NCBI RefSeq assembly: GCF_046480435.1
Contig: NZ_PKGC01000005.1
Direction: 5' to 3' (one strand)
DNA length: 64,000 nucleotides
DNA from: Limnospira platensis
GTDB lineage: Bacteria > Cyanobacteriota > Cyanobacteriia > Cyanobacteriales > Microcoleaceae
Part shown: positions 15,622 through 24,523 of the stretch, one piece after another
Numbering within the stretch: the first letter of the stretch is position 1
How the letters are laid out: every line of letters begins with the position of its first letter
Notes under the pieces: generated by a model
What the model saw: only the letters and a program-made list of their open reading frames with translations
Databases searched by the model: none
What the model was told of the DNA's origin: nothing
Position numbers and translations under genes: made by a program

Positions 15622-16311
15622 TTATTGATTATCGATTGATTCGGGTTGAATAATCAAATGAGTGGGAGCATGGGTGCGGATAAAATCGGTCATCAGATCC
15701 CGTTCTTCAATAGTAGGAGTAGCCAAACAGCCAGCGGTTCCGGTTTCTTCATTATCCTTAAAAACGGAAGGATCATAATGAACCCCAAACCCACCGCGAT
15801 CGGTTTCAAAGGTGGGAGTTACTGCTGACCAAACCCCGCCAAATTCGCCGCCAGCATATTCTACGGAACCTGGTATATCAAAAGTATAAACCCCAAAAGG
15901 AATGGGTGTTTGAGAGCCAGGCTGGTCTGATGGTGTTTGCTGACCGATACGACCAGAGATACAGCGGACTGTATTAACTAACCATCCCCCAGCATCAAAT
16001 AACTCGGTGTGATAGACCTTGAGACCACCGGCGATGGTCTGTTGTGTTTGAGTGGCGACAATTTTCGGTCCGGGAATAGTATTAGCGAGATGATCATCAG
16101 TTTCAGTTGTGGGGTTATGAACAGTTAAAAACTCTCGCGACACCCAGCGATCGCCACCAATAGGAACCCAAGTCAACCCCCCTTGAGGAACAGGAGTTCC
16201 GATCACTTCGACAACAGTTCCGGGTTCAACAGTATCAATAACGGGACCATAGGGACTAGAGCGGACATTGAGGACATCACCACTGGTAGTAACGATCGCT
16301 TGCTGTATCAT
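15622..16311 (-). CDS. SH3b plus L,D-transpeptidase-like protein
   Basis: Residues about 3-65 are a bacterial SH3 domain (TTSGDVLNVRSSPYGPVIDTVEPGT...WVSREFL), usually a peptide or cell-wall binding module. Residues about 90-225 resemble an L,D-transpeptidase/YkuD-type fold: IPFGVYTFDIPGS, then a His in GVHYDP (176-181), then GTAGCL (191-196), matching the H...(S/T)xGC catalytic pattern. No signal peptide is seen, which is odd for a cell-wall enzyme; the protein may leave the cell by a non-Sec route or act elsewhere. It lies 87 nt downstream of the ferredoxin gene on the same strand. The domain calls are good; the enzyme activity is inferred. Confidence 0.65.
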   Translation of the reverse strand: MIQQAIVTTSGDVLNVRSSPYGPVIDTVEPGTVVEVIGTPVPQGGLTWVPIGGDRWVSREFLTVHNPTTETDDHLANTIPGPKIVATQTQQTIAGGLKVYHTELFDAGGWLVNTVRCISGRIGQQTPSDQPGSQTPIPFGVYTFDIPGSVEYAGGEFGGVWSAVTPTFETDRGGFGVHYDPSVFKDNEETGTAGCLATPTIEERDLMTDFIRTHAPTHLIIQPESIDNQ

Positions 16312-16398
16312 AATTTCGAGTTGTTTGGGTGTAGACTGGTGTTGATTATCAGGGCGATCGCCAAGATCATAAACACAGAAAGCGATCGCCGTGGCAAG

Positions 16399-16626
16399 TT
16401 ATGATGGAGTTTGTTGCAACTCTGGTCTTTCTTCCGCCACAATAGCCCCTTCTACCGGACAGACCTGTAGACAAATCCCGCAATCAATACAAGTATCGAA
16501 ATCAATCCAATACCAATCAGTCCCCTTAGTATTCTTACCAGGACCGGGATGGATACAAGCCACCGGACAAGCGCCAACACAATCAGCGACCCCTTCGCAG
16601 ACATCAGTAACAATAGTATGAGCCAT
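16399..16626 (-). CDS. 2[4Fe-4S]-type ferredoxin
   Basis: The 75-residue protein has two iron-sulphur cluster segments. The first is C10-x5-C16-x3-C20-x3-C24 (CEGVADCVGACPVACI), with wider spacing than a canonical CxxCxxC. The second is C46xxC49xxC52xxxC56P (CIDCGICLQVCP). The long first-cluster spacing and the GPGKNTKGTDWYWIDF middle are typical of the small bacterial-type ferredoxins conserved in cyanobacteria; the first cluster may be [3Fe-4S] or [4Fe-4S]. AGGGGA lies upstream of the ATG. Its redox partner is not shown by the neighbours. Confidence 0.9.
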   Translation of the reverse strand: MAHTIVTDVCEGVADCVGACPVACIHPGPGKNTKGTDWYWIDFDTCIDCGICLQVCPVEGAIVAEERPELQQTPS

Positions 16627-16688
16627 AATAAATTCCCCTTTGATAACGCACTGACAAACTAGCCGTTTATACCTAGTCTCAGCCTAAC

Positions 16689-18428
16689 TCAAAAACCGAT
16701 ATCATCATCATCAAAATCATCACCAAAACCCTCCGACACATTTGGCGGTTGAGTAGGGATAGAAGCAAGAATCGCATCAATCACCCGACCCACGGGCAAA
16801 ATTTGCATTCCCAAATCCTCTGGTTTTTGTCCCTTGGGTACAATAGCGCGTTTAAAACCCAACTTAGCCGCCTCCCGCAATCTTAACTCTAATTGTGAAA
16901 CCGGGCGCACCTGTCCGCCTAATCCGACTTCCCCGATTAAAATGGTGCGAGGATCAACAAGGCGATCGCGGAAACTAGCGACAATGGCGATCGCCACCCC
17001 CAAATCCGCCGCCGGTTCATCCACCTTTAACCCTCCCACAGAAGCCACAATCGCATCTAACTTAGAAAGAGGGATACCAACGCGCTTTTCCAGAACCGCC
17101 AAAATCTGCATCAAACGGCTACTATCAACCCCCGTAGTCGTCCGTCGCGCCGACCCATAACTAGCAGGACTCACCAAAGCCTGGATCTCGACCACAATAG
17201 GTCTAGTTCCCTCCATAGAGACAATAGTGGCAGTTCCCGGCGAGCAATCATCGCGATTTCCCAAAAACAATTCCGACGGGTTAGAAACCTCTTGTAAGCC
17301 GTGGGAAACCATCTCAAACACGCCAATTTCATGGGTAGCGCCAAATCGATTTTTCATCGATCGCAATAGACGGTGAGACGCAAAGCGATCGCCCTCAAAA
17401 TACAATACCGTATCAACCAAATGTTCCAAAACCCTCGGACCCGCCAGGCTGCCATCCTTAGTCACATGACCCACAATCAACAAAGTAATATTTTCCCGCT
17501 TCGCCACCTGCATCAAAGCCGAGGTACATTCCCGCACCTGAGCCACAGAACCCGGAGCCGATGTTAGACTAGCAAAATAAACAGTTTGAATACTATCGAT
17601 GATCGCCAGGGTGGGTTTCAGAGATTCCAACTCCCGCAGGATGACCTCTAAATCCGTCTCTGGGAGCAAAAATAAATCCTGCTCTTCCTCACTATTCTGG
17701 CTATTCTGGCTATTTTGACCATTTTCCGACTCTGGGGATAATTCCGGTGGCGACTCAGCCGAAGATAAATTACCATTTCCTGTAGCGAGGGATGTCTGGT
17801 CAAGGCGTTGGTTTCGTAACTGTTGGGTAAACGGGTCAACATTAGTAACTTCCACAGCATCTGAACTATGGTGGTTATTTACTTGTGCATGATTGTCAGT
17901 CTGTAAGTCATCATCACCATCACCATCATCATCAGCCACATTAGCCACTGATTGAGCATTCCATAAACGCTGCGATCGCAATTTTACCTGTTGTCCAGAT
18001 TCTTCCGCCGACACATACAGCACCATGGCATGATGGGATAAACTATTAGCCACCTGTAGCAGTAAAGTAGACTTACCAATACCAGGTTCACCGCCAATCA
18101 ACACCAACGACCCCGGAACAATGCCACCCCCCAACACCCGATCCAACTCTCCATATCCAGAAGGGATGCGCGATTGAGTCTGATCAGAAATCTGGGACAG
18201 CCTAAATGATAACCTCGGTTGTCCCAGGTTCGGCTTATGTTCCCCATCCTCAGTTAAGCCAGATCCCAACTCGCTCCAGCTAAACCGCTGTAGAGACGGC
18301 GTAGGCGATGGTTCAACCACCTGTTCTACAAGAGAATTCCAGGCTTGACAATTGGAACAGCGACCAAAGTATTGGGAGAACTCGGCCCCGCATTCACGAC
18401 AAACATATAATGTTCGAGGCTTGGGCAT
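16689..18428 (-). CDS. radA: DNA repair protein RadA/Sms
   Basis: A RecA-related ATPase and branch-migration helicase of homologous recombination. An N-terminal zinc finger uses C10, C13, C24 and C27. Walker A is GGEPGIGKST (about 112-121), the Sms-specific KNRFG motif lies in LRSMKNRFGATHEIG, and a C-terminal Lon-like domain contains EPAADLGVAIAIVAS. At 579 residues it is about 110 longer than usual. The excess is an acidic low-complexity insert at about 162-250 (DDDGDGDDD, NNHHSS, QNSQNSQNS) in the ATPase domain after the RSQRL segment. The final residues are also acidic (FDDDDIGF). The core motifs are intact, so the protein is probably functional. Confidence 0.93.
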   Translation of the reverse strand: MPKPRTLYVCRECGAEFSQYFGRCSNCQAWNSLVEQVVEPSPTPSLQRFSWSELGSGLTEDGEHKPNLGQPRLSFRLSQISDQTQSRIPSGYGELDRVLGGGIVPGSLVLIGGEPGIGKSTLLLQVANSLSHHAMVLYVSAEESGQQVKLRSQRLWNAQSVANVADDDGDGDDDLQTDNHAQVNNHHSSDAVEVTNVDPFTQQLRNQRLDQTSLATGNGNLSSAESPPELSPESENGQNSQNSQNSEEEQDLFLLPETDLEVILRELESLKPTLAIIDSIQTVYFASLTSAPGSVAQVRECTSALMQVAKRENITLLIVGHVTKDGSLAGPRVLEHLVDTVLYFEGDRFASHRLLRSMKNRFGATHEIGVFEMVSHGLQEVSNPSELFLGNRDDCSPGTATIVSMEGTRPIVVEIQALVSPASYGSARRTTTGVDSSRLMQILAVLEKRVGIPLSKLDAIVASVGGLKVDEPAADLGVAIAIVASFRDRLVDPRTILIGEVGLGGQVRPVSQLELRLREAAKLGFKRAIVPKGQKPEDLGMQILPVGRVIDAILASIPTQPPNVSEGFGDDFDDDDIGF

Positions 18429-18579
18429 TGTTTAAAATAGTGGCTGTACAATGCTTATTGTATATGCAAACAATGGGATCAACACGCGCTATATCCGACC
18501 CGCACAATAGAGGCGATCGCACCTACAGTTAAACTATATGAAACCAAGTCTAGTCTTATAGAGGGAGTATTGAGGTCAA

Positions 18580-19311
18580 TTGGAAAACCATAAGGAAAGA
18601 ATTTTAGTTGTCGATGACGAGGCCAGTATCCGCCGGATTTTGGAAACTCGCCTTTCCATGATCGGTTACGATGTAGTAACTGCCGCCGACGGGGAGGAGG
18701 CTTTAGAAACCTTCCGCCTGACAGAACCTGACCTCGTGGTTTTGGATGTGATGATGCCTAAACTAGATGGCTACGGAGTTTGTCAGGAATTAAGGAAGGA
18801 GTCTGACATCCCCATTATTATGCTCACCGCCTTGGGGGATGTCGCCGATCGCATCACCGGGTTAGAATTAGGCGCTGATGATTATGTCGTCAAACCCTTT
18901 TCACCCAAGGAACTAGAGGCCCGTATCCGTTCCGTCCTGCGCCGCATTGATAAAAATGGCGCTTCTGGAATTCCCAGTTCTGGAGTTATCCAAATTGCCA
19001 GTATTAGGATTGACACCAACAAGCGACAGGTTTACAAAGGTGATGAACGCATCCGCTTAACCGGGATGGAGTTTAGCCTATTGGAACTCTTGGTCAGTCG
19101 GTCAGGAGAACCCTTTTCCCGATCCGAAATTCTCCAGGAAGTTTGGGGATATACTCCCGAACGCCATGTTGATACTCGCGTCGTCGATGTGCATATTTCC
19201 CGGCTCAGAGCTAAGTTAGAAGATGATCCTAGCAACCCAGAACTGATTTTGACCGCTCGCGGTACTGGCTATTTATTCCAGCGCATTATTGATCCTTCAG
19301 AAGTGGGTTGA
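18580..19311 (+). CDS. rpaB: OmpR-type response regulator RpaB (Ycf27)
   Basis: An essential cyanobacterial/plastid transcription factor that acts under high-light and redox stress and binds HLR1 sites. The receiver domain (about 1-120) has the acidic pocket DDE, phospho-acceptor Asp in VVLDVMMPK, and the KPF lysine. The winged-helix DNA-binding domain (about 140-235) has GMEFSLLELLVSR and RVVDVHISRLRAKL. The sequence is near-invariant RpaB. Translation starts at TTG 18580: this gives the family N-terminus (MENHKERILVVDDEASIRRI) and no ATG lies upstream in frame nearby. The gene directly downstream is the CCB-type protein, the conserved order in other cyanobacteria as I recall it. Confidence 0.95.
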   Translation: MENHKERILVVDDEASIRRILETRLSMIGYDVVTAADGEEALETFRLTEPDLVVLDVMMPKLDGYGVCQELRKESDIPIIMLTALGDVADRITGLELGADDYVVKPFSPKELEARIRSVLRRIDKNGASGIPSSGVIQIASIRIDTNKRQVYKGDERIRLTGMEFSLLELLVSRSGEPFSRSEILQEVWGYTPERHVDTRVVDVHISRLRAKLEDDPSNPELILTARGTGYLFQRIIDPSEVG

Positions 19312-19345
19312 TCGGATCTCAGTTGTCCTTTAGAGCTTCTCATAA

Positions 19346-20017
19346 ATGGCTCAAATAAATTCTAACCGAGTTCTGCGACTTTTGCCCCTGGTGGTGGGGG
19401 GTTTAGGGGGGGTGCTATTGCTCGTCAATCGTTTAGAAACCCCCCAGATTTTGGACTCTCAAGCCCGCTCGGATGCCTTGGGAGTCATATTAAGCGCTTT
19501 GTTGATTTTGACCGGCTTACTGTGGCAGCAAATTCAACCTATCCCACCGGAGGCTGTGGAGTTGGAGGGTCGCCAAGGTTTTGAACTCAAGCCGGATTTG
19601 CCCGATCCGGTCAAAACTGAACTGGCTTGGGCCTCTCTGATGCTGTTAACTAATACTGTCACCCGATCGCTTTTGGTGGTTTGGGATGCTCAGGTGTTAC
19701 TCCGACGCGGCGTTTTGGGGGTTAATTCTCAGGTGCAACCCGGACCTATTGTTAAACGGGTTCTCGATACCCACAAACCGGTTTACTTGGTCAATTTGGC
19801 CTTGTATCCCGGAAGGGTCGAGTTTGACTATTTACCTCCTAACACTCAGGGTGTCATCTGCCAACCTATGGGCGATCGCGGTGTCTTGATTTTGGGGGCG
19901 AATACTCCCCGCAGCTATACCAAACAAGATGAAGTTTGGATTGAGGGAATTGCGGATAAATTGGCTGATACTTTGGATCGCTTTGGTGGGTCCGATGACA
20001 CCAAAATTACAACTTAG
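19346..20017 (+). CDS. Cofactor assembly of complex C subunit B (CCB2/CCB4-like)
   Basis: The 223-residue membrane protein has two N-terminal transmembrane segments (about 10-28 and 44-62), followed by a GAF-like soluble domain with LLTNTVTRSLLVVWD, GVICQPMGDRGVLILGANTPRSY and WIEGIADKL. The family (DUF2930) is needed in chloroplasts for covalent attachment of haem c(i) to cytochrome b6 on the stromal side. It is expected in the thylakoid membrane. It lies 34 nt after rpaB and 14 nt before the DUF456 gene, so it is probably co-transcribed with both. Confidence 0.8.
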   Translation: MAQINSNRVLRLLPLVVGGLGGVLLLVNRLETPQILDSQARSDALGVILSALLILTGLLWQQIQPIPPEAVELEGRQGFELKPDLPDPVKTELAWASLMLLTNTVTRSLLVVWDAQVLLRRGVLGVNSQVQPGPIVKRVLDTHKPVYLVNLALYPGRVEFDYLPPNTQGVICQPMGDRGVLILGANTPRSYTKQDEVWIEGIADKLADTLDRFGGSDDTKITT

Positions 20018-20031
20018 AAATGGGGTAGACA

Positions 20032-20553
20032 ATGTTATTTTTATACTGGGTATTGGTGCTGGTAATGCTCCTGGGGGTCATCGGAGCCGTCGTTCCGGGG
20101 CTGCCTGGGTCGGGTCTGATTGTTACCGCTATTTTGATTTGGGCTATCTTTGCTGGTTTTTCCGGTATGGGCTGGCCTATTGGTGTGGCGATCGCTGTCC
20201 TGCTTTTAAGTGTCGGTGTTGAATTCCTCAGTGCTTATCTGGGTGCTAAAAAAGCTGGCGCTAGTAAATGGGGACAAATTGGCGCAATCATTGGCTTATT
20301 ATTGGGGTTCTTTGGTCTCTTACCAGCTTTGCCTTTTGGCGGACCCTTATTAGGACTGTTAATCGGTCCTTTGGTCGGCGCTTTTGTTGGAGAATTTCTC
20401 TATCGTCGGGATTTAGTCTTAGGTCTGCGGGTGCGCTCCGCAGTTAAGGCGGCGATCGGGATTTTTGTCGGGACCGTCCTCGGTAATTTACTTCAAGGGG
20501 TTTTAGCTTTCGCCTCCGTAATAGTTTTCCTGACCAGCACCTGGCCCTATTGA
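20032..20553 (+). CDS. DUF456 membrane protein
   Basis: The 173-residue, very hydrophobic protein has four to five membrane segments and many Gly-rich helices (VVPGLPGSGL near residue 25, GPLLGLLIGPLVGAFVGEFLYRRD, and VGTVLGNLLQGVLAF). The PGLPG and YLGAKKAGASKWGQIGAIIG signatures identify DUF456, whose function is unknown. It is the third gene of the rpaB-CCB-DUF456 unit with a 14-nt gap. Confidence 0.85.
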   Translation: MLFLYWVLVLVMLLGVIGAVVPGLPGSGLIVTAILIWAIFAGFSGMGWPIGVAIAVLLLSVGVEFLSAYLGAKKAGASKWGQIGAIIGLLLGFFGLLPALPFGGPLLGLLIGPLVGAFVGEFLYRRDLVLGLRVRSAVKAAIGIFVGTVLGNLLQGVLAFASVIVFLTSTWPY

Positions 20554-20603
20554 AAAAGAAGACGTAGTTAGCGATCGCTTTATAGATTCAGGGGTGAATA
20601 TCT

Positions 20604-20975
20604 ATGGACCTTGTGTTTGAGTCCACTGATGAGTTTAATCAGGACTTAGCTAAATTTACCCAGGAAGAACAATTAATTATCCTCAAGGAACTTGAACATT
20701 GGCTTCCCTTATTATTAACTAACTCTAGTCTGCGGAGTAGACGACTTCATCAGTTTTGTCAATTTCATCTCAAAGATAACTACCGTTCTTCCCTATACTC
20801 ATTTATTGTTAACTACTACCTGCGCGTAATTCTCACCATTGACGAAGACCCCCTATTTAATCGCCTGTCAATCACCCTATTTAAAGCCATAGAAAGCCGT
20901 CATGCTGCTACAGCTTATCGACAGGTCGGCAACTCCATCTATGAAAAAATAATTGACCATAAGGATAGTTATTGA
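20604..20975 (+). CDS. Hypothetical protein, possible RelE/ParE-like fold
   Basis: The 123-residue protein reads as alternating helices and strands. Helical MDLVFESTDEFNQDLAKFTQEEQLIILKELE is followed by LHQFCQFHLKDNYRSSLYSFIVNYYLRVILTIDEDPLFNRLSITLFKAIE. That pattern (two helices, then a beta-meander with RVILTID) resembles RelE/ParE-superfamily toxins, but no catalytic residue set can be assigned. Its stop overlaps the start of the next gene by 4 bp (ATGA type), so the two are translationally coupled. The fold assignment is tentative. Confidence 0.55.
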   Translation: MDLVFESTDEFNQDLAKFTQEEQLIILKELEHWLPLLLTNSSLRSRRLHQFCQFHLKDNYRSSLYSFIVNYYLRVILTIDEDPLFNRLSITLFKAIESRHAATAYRQVGNSIYEKIIDHKDSY

Positions 20976-21310
20976 TGTTATCACCATTTCCCCCATTAAT
21001 TGACGAGCGCGGTATTATTCGCCAAGCTATGGCAGTTTTTTCCGAACCTCAGCAACTGAAATTTTTGGCGGCGATCGCGGAGTTACAAAATCCCCAATCC
21101 TATCAAAATCAATACTTTCCTATGAGTCGCCTCAAGCGATTAAAGGGGACTCACGCTAAGATTTACACCGTAGATATTGACCCGACATCAAAATGGATGT
21201 TTTACATTGAATATCAAAATGGTAATATCTATTTACGGGAACTTTATAAGCATACCAATAATCAGGCAAAAACCAGCTTGGATATTATTGCAGAAGTCAA
21301 TGATTTCTGA
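20972..21310 (+). CDS. Hypothetical protein, possible RelE/ParE-like partner
   Basis: The 112-residue protein starts inside the stop region of the previous gene (4-bp overlap). The middle part (SRLKRLKGTHAKIYTVDI...KWMFYIEYQNGNIYLRELYKHTN) again has the LKRLKG...Y-x-V-beta-beta layout seen in RelE-like or plasmid-stabilisation proteins. The pairing of two such genes with no recognisable antitoxin is unusual. The hairpin at 21327-21348 probably ends the unit. The function is unknown. Confidence 0.55.
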   Translation: MMLSPFPPLIDERGIIRQAMAVFSEPQQLKFLAAIAELQNPQSYQNQYFPMSRLKRLKGTHAKIYTVDIDPTSKWMFYIEYQNGNIYLRELYKHTNNQAKTSLDIIAEVNDF

Positions 21311-21326
21311 GGTCTAATCATCAGCC

Positions 21327-21348
21327 GAGACCAGGCTAGGCTGGTCTC
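21327..21348. terminator. Terminator-like hairpin between convergent genes
   Basis: GAGACCAG (21327-21334) and CTGGTCTC (21341-21348) form a perfect 8-bp stem with a 6-nt loop between the hypothetical pair and the convergent cyclotransferase gene. Confidence 0.55.
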
Positions 21349-21371
21349 TACAGTAACCCATTGATAATTAA

Positions 21372-21971
21372 TTAGGAATTCGGATAACTAACTTGTTGGC
21401 GTTGCAGATGATACATATGGTTAAAGAGTTGCCAACAATATTCCTGAGTTAAACCACAGGTAACAGCACCCCGTAAAACCACATTAAAATACCAATCATT
21501 CGGGGCTAATTCTTGGGCGAGTTTATTAATTACCATATAAGTCCGCACATTTTGATAATCCTTACCCAGAGAATGTACCTCAATCATTTCTGGGCGATAT
21601 CCGCCAATATGAACCTGTTTATCCGGGTCAATTCTTACTTCTTCCCGTTCATCAAGGCGATCGCTTAAACGCCAAGGAAGTCGATATAACACCCCTTCCA
21701 CAGAAGAATTAGCATCTTTAACTATATCCAAAGCCCCACAATTGCGCCGCCGGGAATGCCGATAAAACCCCAACCGATAACCCTGTAGAGTAGCAGGTCC
21801 GATCACATAGGAATGAGTAGGTTCACCTAGAGTCCGCTGCAAATCCACCGGACACATACAAGAACCGTAGGCGAAATAATAAAAACTCGGTTCAGCATGA
21901 GAAGTTGAGATGAATTTTTCGTCCCACTGAATGGGATCTATAGATTGAATCGTATCTGTGTCAGAGTTCAA
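21372..21971 (-). CDS. Gamma-glutamylcyclotransferase family protein
   Basis: The YFAYGSCM motif and VIGPATLQGYRLGFYRHSRRRNCGALDIV are characteristic of the GGCT/BtrG fold, whose members cleave gamma-glutamyl peptides with 5-oxoproline formation. The catalytic Glu is probably in LDEREEVRI. The start is uncertain: a TTG at 21971 has AGGAGG 8 nt upstream, a much better site than the GTG at 22022 that would add 17 residues. Given that site, 199 residues is preferred. The C-terminal 60 residues (NDWYFNVVLRGAVTCGLTQEYCWQLF) are an extension found in cyanobacterial members. Confidence 0.75.
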   Translation of the reverse strand: MNSDTDTIQSIDPIQWDEKFISTSHAEPSFYYFAYGSCMCPVDLQRTLGEPTHSYVIGPATLQGYRLGFYRHSRRRNCGALDIVKDANSSVEGVLYRLPWRLSDRLDEREEVRIDPDKQVHIGGYRPEMIEVHSLGKDYQNVRTYMVINKLAQELAPNDWYFNVVLRGAVTCGLTQEYCWQLFNHMYHLQRQQVSYPNS

Positions 21972-22130
21972 TGTTACTTCCTCCTGTCCTAGGTGACACC
22001 CCCATATTTTAGCAAAATGCACTCAAGTTCATGTATCACAAATAACTATTTTTCAGGCTCAATATACTAGATCATAGTGATTTTGCTATATCCTTGATAC
22101 TGTAGTTAATTAGTCCCAGGAGCTAAAACT

Positions 22131-23510
22131 ATGCAGGAGATTGAGGAAAAGAGTTCCCGGAGTGAATTGCGGGCAATTGTCAGGGAACAATTGCGACTGT
22201 TATTAGAAGATCGCAACTGGGAAGGTGCTAAAACTCTATTATTGCCAGTGCAGCCTGTCGATATTGCTGAAGCCATAGATGGGTTGCCCAAAGCCATGCA
22301 ATTGACTGCTTTTCGTTTACTTTCTAAAGCAGAAGCCGTAGAAGTTTATGAACACCTTTCTACAGATATTCAACAGTCTTTAATTGAGGAGTTTAGAGAT
22401 TCCGAATTATTAGAGATTGTCAATAGTATGGCTCCCGACGATCGCGCGGGTTTATTTGATGAATTACCCCCTCGGTTAGTGCGGCGGGTTCTCGCCCAAC
22501 TTTCACCCGAAGAACGTCAAGCCACCTCTCAGTTATTAGGTTATCAGGCGGGAACAGCCGGCCGTCTCATGACCCCTGAATATATCGCTTTGAGGTACAA
22601 TTTAACCATTAAAGAGGCATCCGATCGCATTAGACAATTAGCACGCGATCGTGAAGTGAGTTATTATGTCTATGTAGTTGATGAACAACGGCGGTTAATG
22701 GGAGTCGCTTCTCTGCGGGATTTATTATTAGCTGACCTTGAGCAATTCCTAGGTGATATCATTAATCCCGATGTGGTTTTTGCCCAAACAGATACAGACC
22801 AGGAAGAAGTCGCCCGTTCCATTCAACGTTATGATTTAGTTGCTTTACCTGTGGTCGATCGCGATCATACCTTAGTCGGAGTCGTAACCGTAGATGATGC
22901 GATCGATATTTTGCAAAAGGAAGCCACCGAAGATATTTATATTATGGGTGCCGTCAGGTCCGAGGGGGAAAGCTATTTTCAATCCAATTTAGCCACCATT
23001 ACCCGTAAACGTATCCCCTGGCTATTTATTTTGTTAATCACCAACACCCTAACTATTTTTGTGATGAGCAATTTTGAAGCCGTCCTTGATGAAGTCGTCG
23101 CCTTAGCCTTTTTTACCCCTCTGTTAATTGATGCTGGCGGTAATGTCGGTGCCCAGTCTTCAACCGTCGTCATTCGCGGGTTAAGTACCGAAGAATTGAA
23201 ATATAAAAAACCCCTTTGGGTGATTATGCGCGAGTCCATGACTGGCGGACTTTTGGGCATTTTATTAGGGGTAGTAGTAATTGGGATGGTGTTTGTCTTT
23301 TTAGGACAAGTTGAAATCGGTTTAACCGTGGGGATTAGTTTACTGTGTATTACTATTATTGCCGCCACCGCCGGGGCGGGATTACCCTTTCTGTTTCATT
23401 CCTTTGGGTTAGATCCCGCCTTGATGTCCTCTCCTTTTATTACTACCATTGTCGATATTTTGGGGATCTGGATTTATTTAAGTACCGCCAAATTACTCCT
23501 CGGTCTTTAG
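22131..23510 (+). CDS. mgtE: Magnesium transporter MgtE
   Basis: The 459-residue protein has the full MgtE layout: the N-terminal superhelical domain (about 30-135, MAPDDRAGLFDELPP), two CBS domains (about 140-255), a connecting plug helix, and five membrane segments (about 285-455). The selectivity region is seen in PLLIDAGGNVGAQSSTVVIRGL and the last helix carries Asp in ITTIVDILGIWIYL. MgtE dimers are Mg2+ channels closed by Mg2+ binding to the N and CBS domains. AGGAG lies upstream of the ATG. Its 3' end overlaps obgE by 18 bp on the opposite strand. Confidence 0.93.
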   Translation: MQEIEEKSSRSELRAIVREQLRLLLEDRNWEGAKTLLLPVQPVDIAEAIDGLPKAMQLTAFRLLSKAEAVEVYEHLSTDIQQSLIEEFRDSELLEIVNSMAPDDRAGLFDELPPRLVRRVLAQLSPEERQATSQLLGYQAGTAGRLMTPEYIALRYNLTIKEASDRIRQLARDREVSYYVYVVDEQRRLMGVASLRDLLLADLEQFLGDIINPDVVFAQTDTDQEEVARSIQRYDLVALPVVDRDHTLVGVVTVDDAIDILQKEATEDIYIMGAVRSEGESYFQSNLATITRKRIPWLFILLITNTLTIFVMSNFEAVLDEVVALAFFTPLLIDAGGNVGAQSSTVVIRGLSTEELKYKKPLWVIMRESMTGGLLGILLGVVVIGMVFVFLGQVEIGLTVGISLLCITIIAATAGAGLPFLFHSFGLDPALMSSPFITTIVDILGIWIYLSTAKLLLGL

Positions 23511-24503
23511 GTCATCCAAAAATCGCCAAACTTCCTGTAAAAGTGCATCCAAACCAATGCGGGCTACAGCCGAAATTAGGAAGACTTTAACCCCGGCGAT
23601 CGCCTCAAGTTGAGATGCGATCGCCTTAGTTCTTTCCTCCGAGTCGCCCGCCGCATCAATTTTATTAATAGCCAGAATTTGCCGCCGCCTTTCCAAACCC
23701 CGCCCATAGGCATTTAACTCCTGTTGAATAATTTGATAATTAGCGATCGGGTCAGTATCGGTAATATCAATCATGTGTAGGACAATGCGGGTTCTTTCGA
23801 TATGGCGCAGAAACTCATGGCCCAGTCCAGTGCCTCGGTGTGCCCCTTCAATCAATCCCGGAATATCCGCAAATACCGTCCCATCTCCCGTTGGTTTACG
23901 CACTACTCCCAGGTTAGGAATTAACGTAGTAAAAGGATAATCCGCCACCTTGGGACGAGCTGAAGATAGTGCCGAAATCAGAGTTGATTTTCCCGCATTC
24001 GGTAAACCAATAATCCCCACTTCTGCCAACAACTTTAACTCTAGTCGTAGTCGCCGACTTTCTCCTGGTAGTCCCGGTAAAGCATAATCAGGGGCGCGGT
24101 TTTGGTTACTGAGAAAATGAGTATTTCCCAAACCGCCTTTACCCCCAGCCGCCACGCAAAATTGCTGATTAGGGGTGACTAAATCCACCATCACCTCTGA
24201 GGTATTCGCATCATAGACCACGGTACCACAGGGGACTTCGATAATGCGATCGCTTCCCGATGCCCCCGTTTGATTTTTCGGTCCTCCTCGTTTGCCATCA
24301 TCAGCCTTAAAGCGACGGTTATACTGGAAGTCCAGGAGAGTTTGCAGGTCTTCCACAGCTTTGAGGATCACAGAACCCCCTCGGCCCCCATTGCCTCCCG
24401 CCGGACCCCCAGCCGGAACGTATTTTTCCCGGCGAAAGGCAACTATGCCATCTCCCCCTTTTCCCGCCTCTACTTCAATTTCAGTGCGATCAATAAACTG
24501 CAT
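23493..24503 (-). CDS. obgE: GTPase ObgE/CgtA
   Basis: A large-subunit ribosome assembly and stress GTPase. The Gly-rich Obg domain (1-158) has GGPAGGNGGRGGSV and GGKGGLGNTHF. The G domain starts at about 160 with P-loop GLPNAGKST, then YPFTTLIPNLG, DIPGLIEGAHRGTGLG and the NKID specificity motif. At 336 residues it lacks the extra C-terminal OCT domain, as is usual in cyanobacteria. The ATG lies close to the convergent/divergent boundary with psb32 (same strand, 20 nt downstream of it). Confidence 0.95.
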   Translation of the reverse strand: MQFIDRTEIEVEAGKGGDGIVAFRREKYVPAGGPAGGNGGRGGSVILKAVEDLQTLLDFQYNRRFKADDGKRGGPKNQTGASGSDRIIEVPCGTVVYDANTSEVMVDLVTPNQQFCVAAGGKGGLGNTHFLSNQNRAPDYALPGLPGESRRLRLELKLLAEVGIIGLPNAGKSTLISALSSARPKVADYPFTTLIPNLGVVRKPTGDGTVFADIPGLIEGAHRGTGLGHEFLRHIERTRIVLHMIDITDTDPIANYQIIQQELNAYGRGLERRRQILAINKIDAAGDSEERTKAIASQLEAIAGVKVFLISAVARIGLDALLQEVWRFLDDLKTEE

Positions 24504-24523
24504 CGATTTAAATCAGCCCATTT

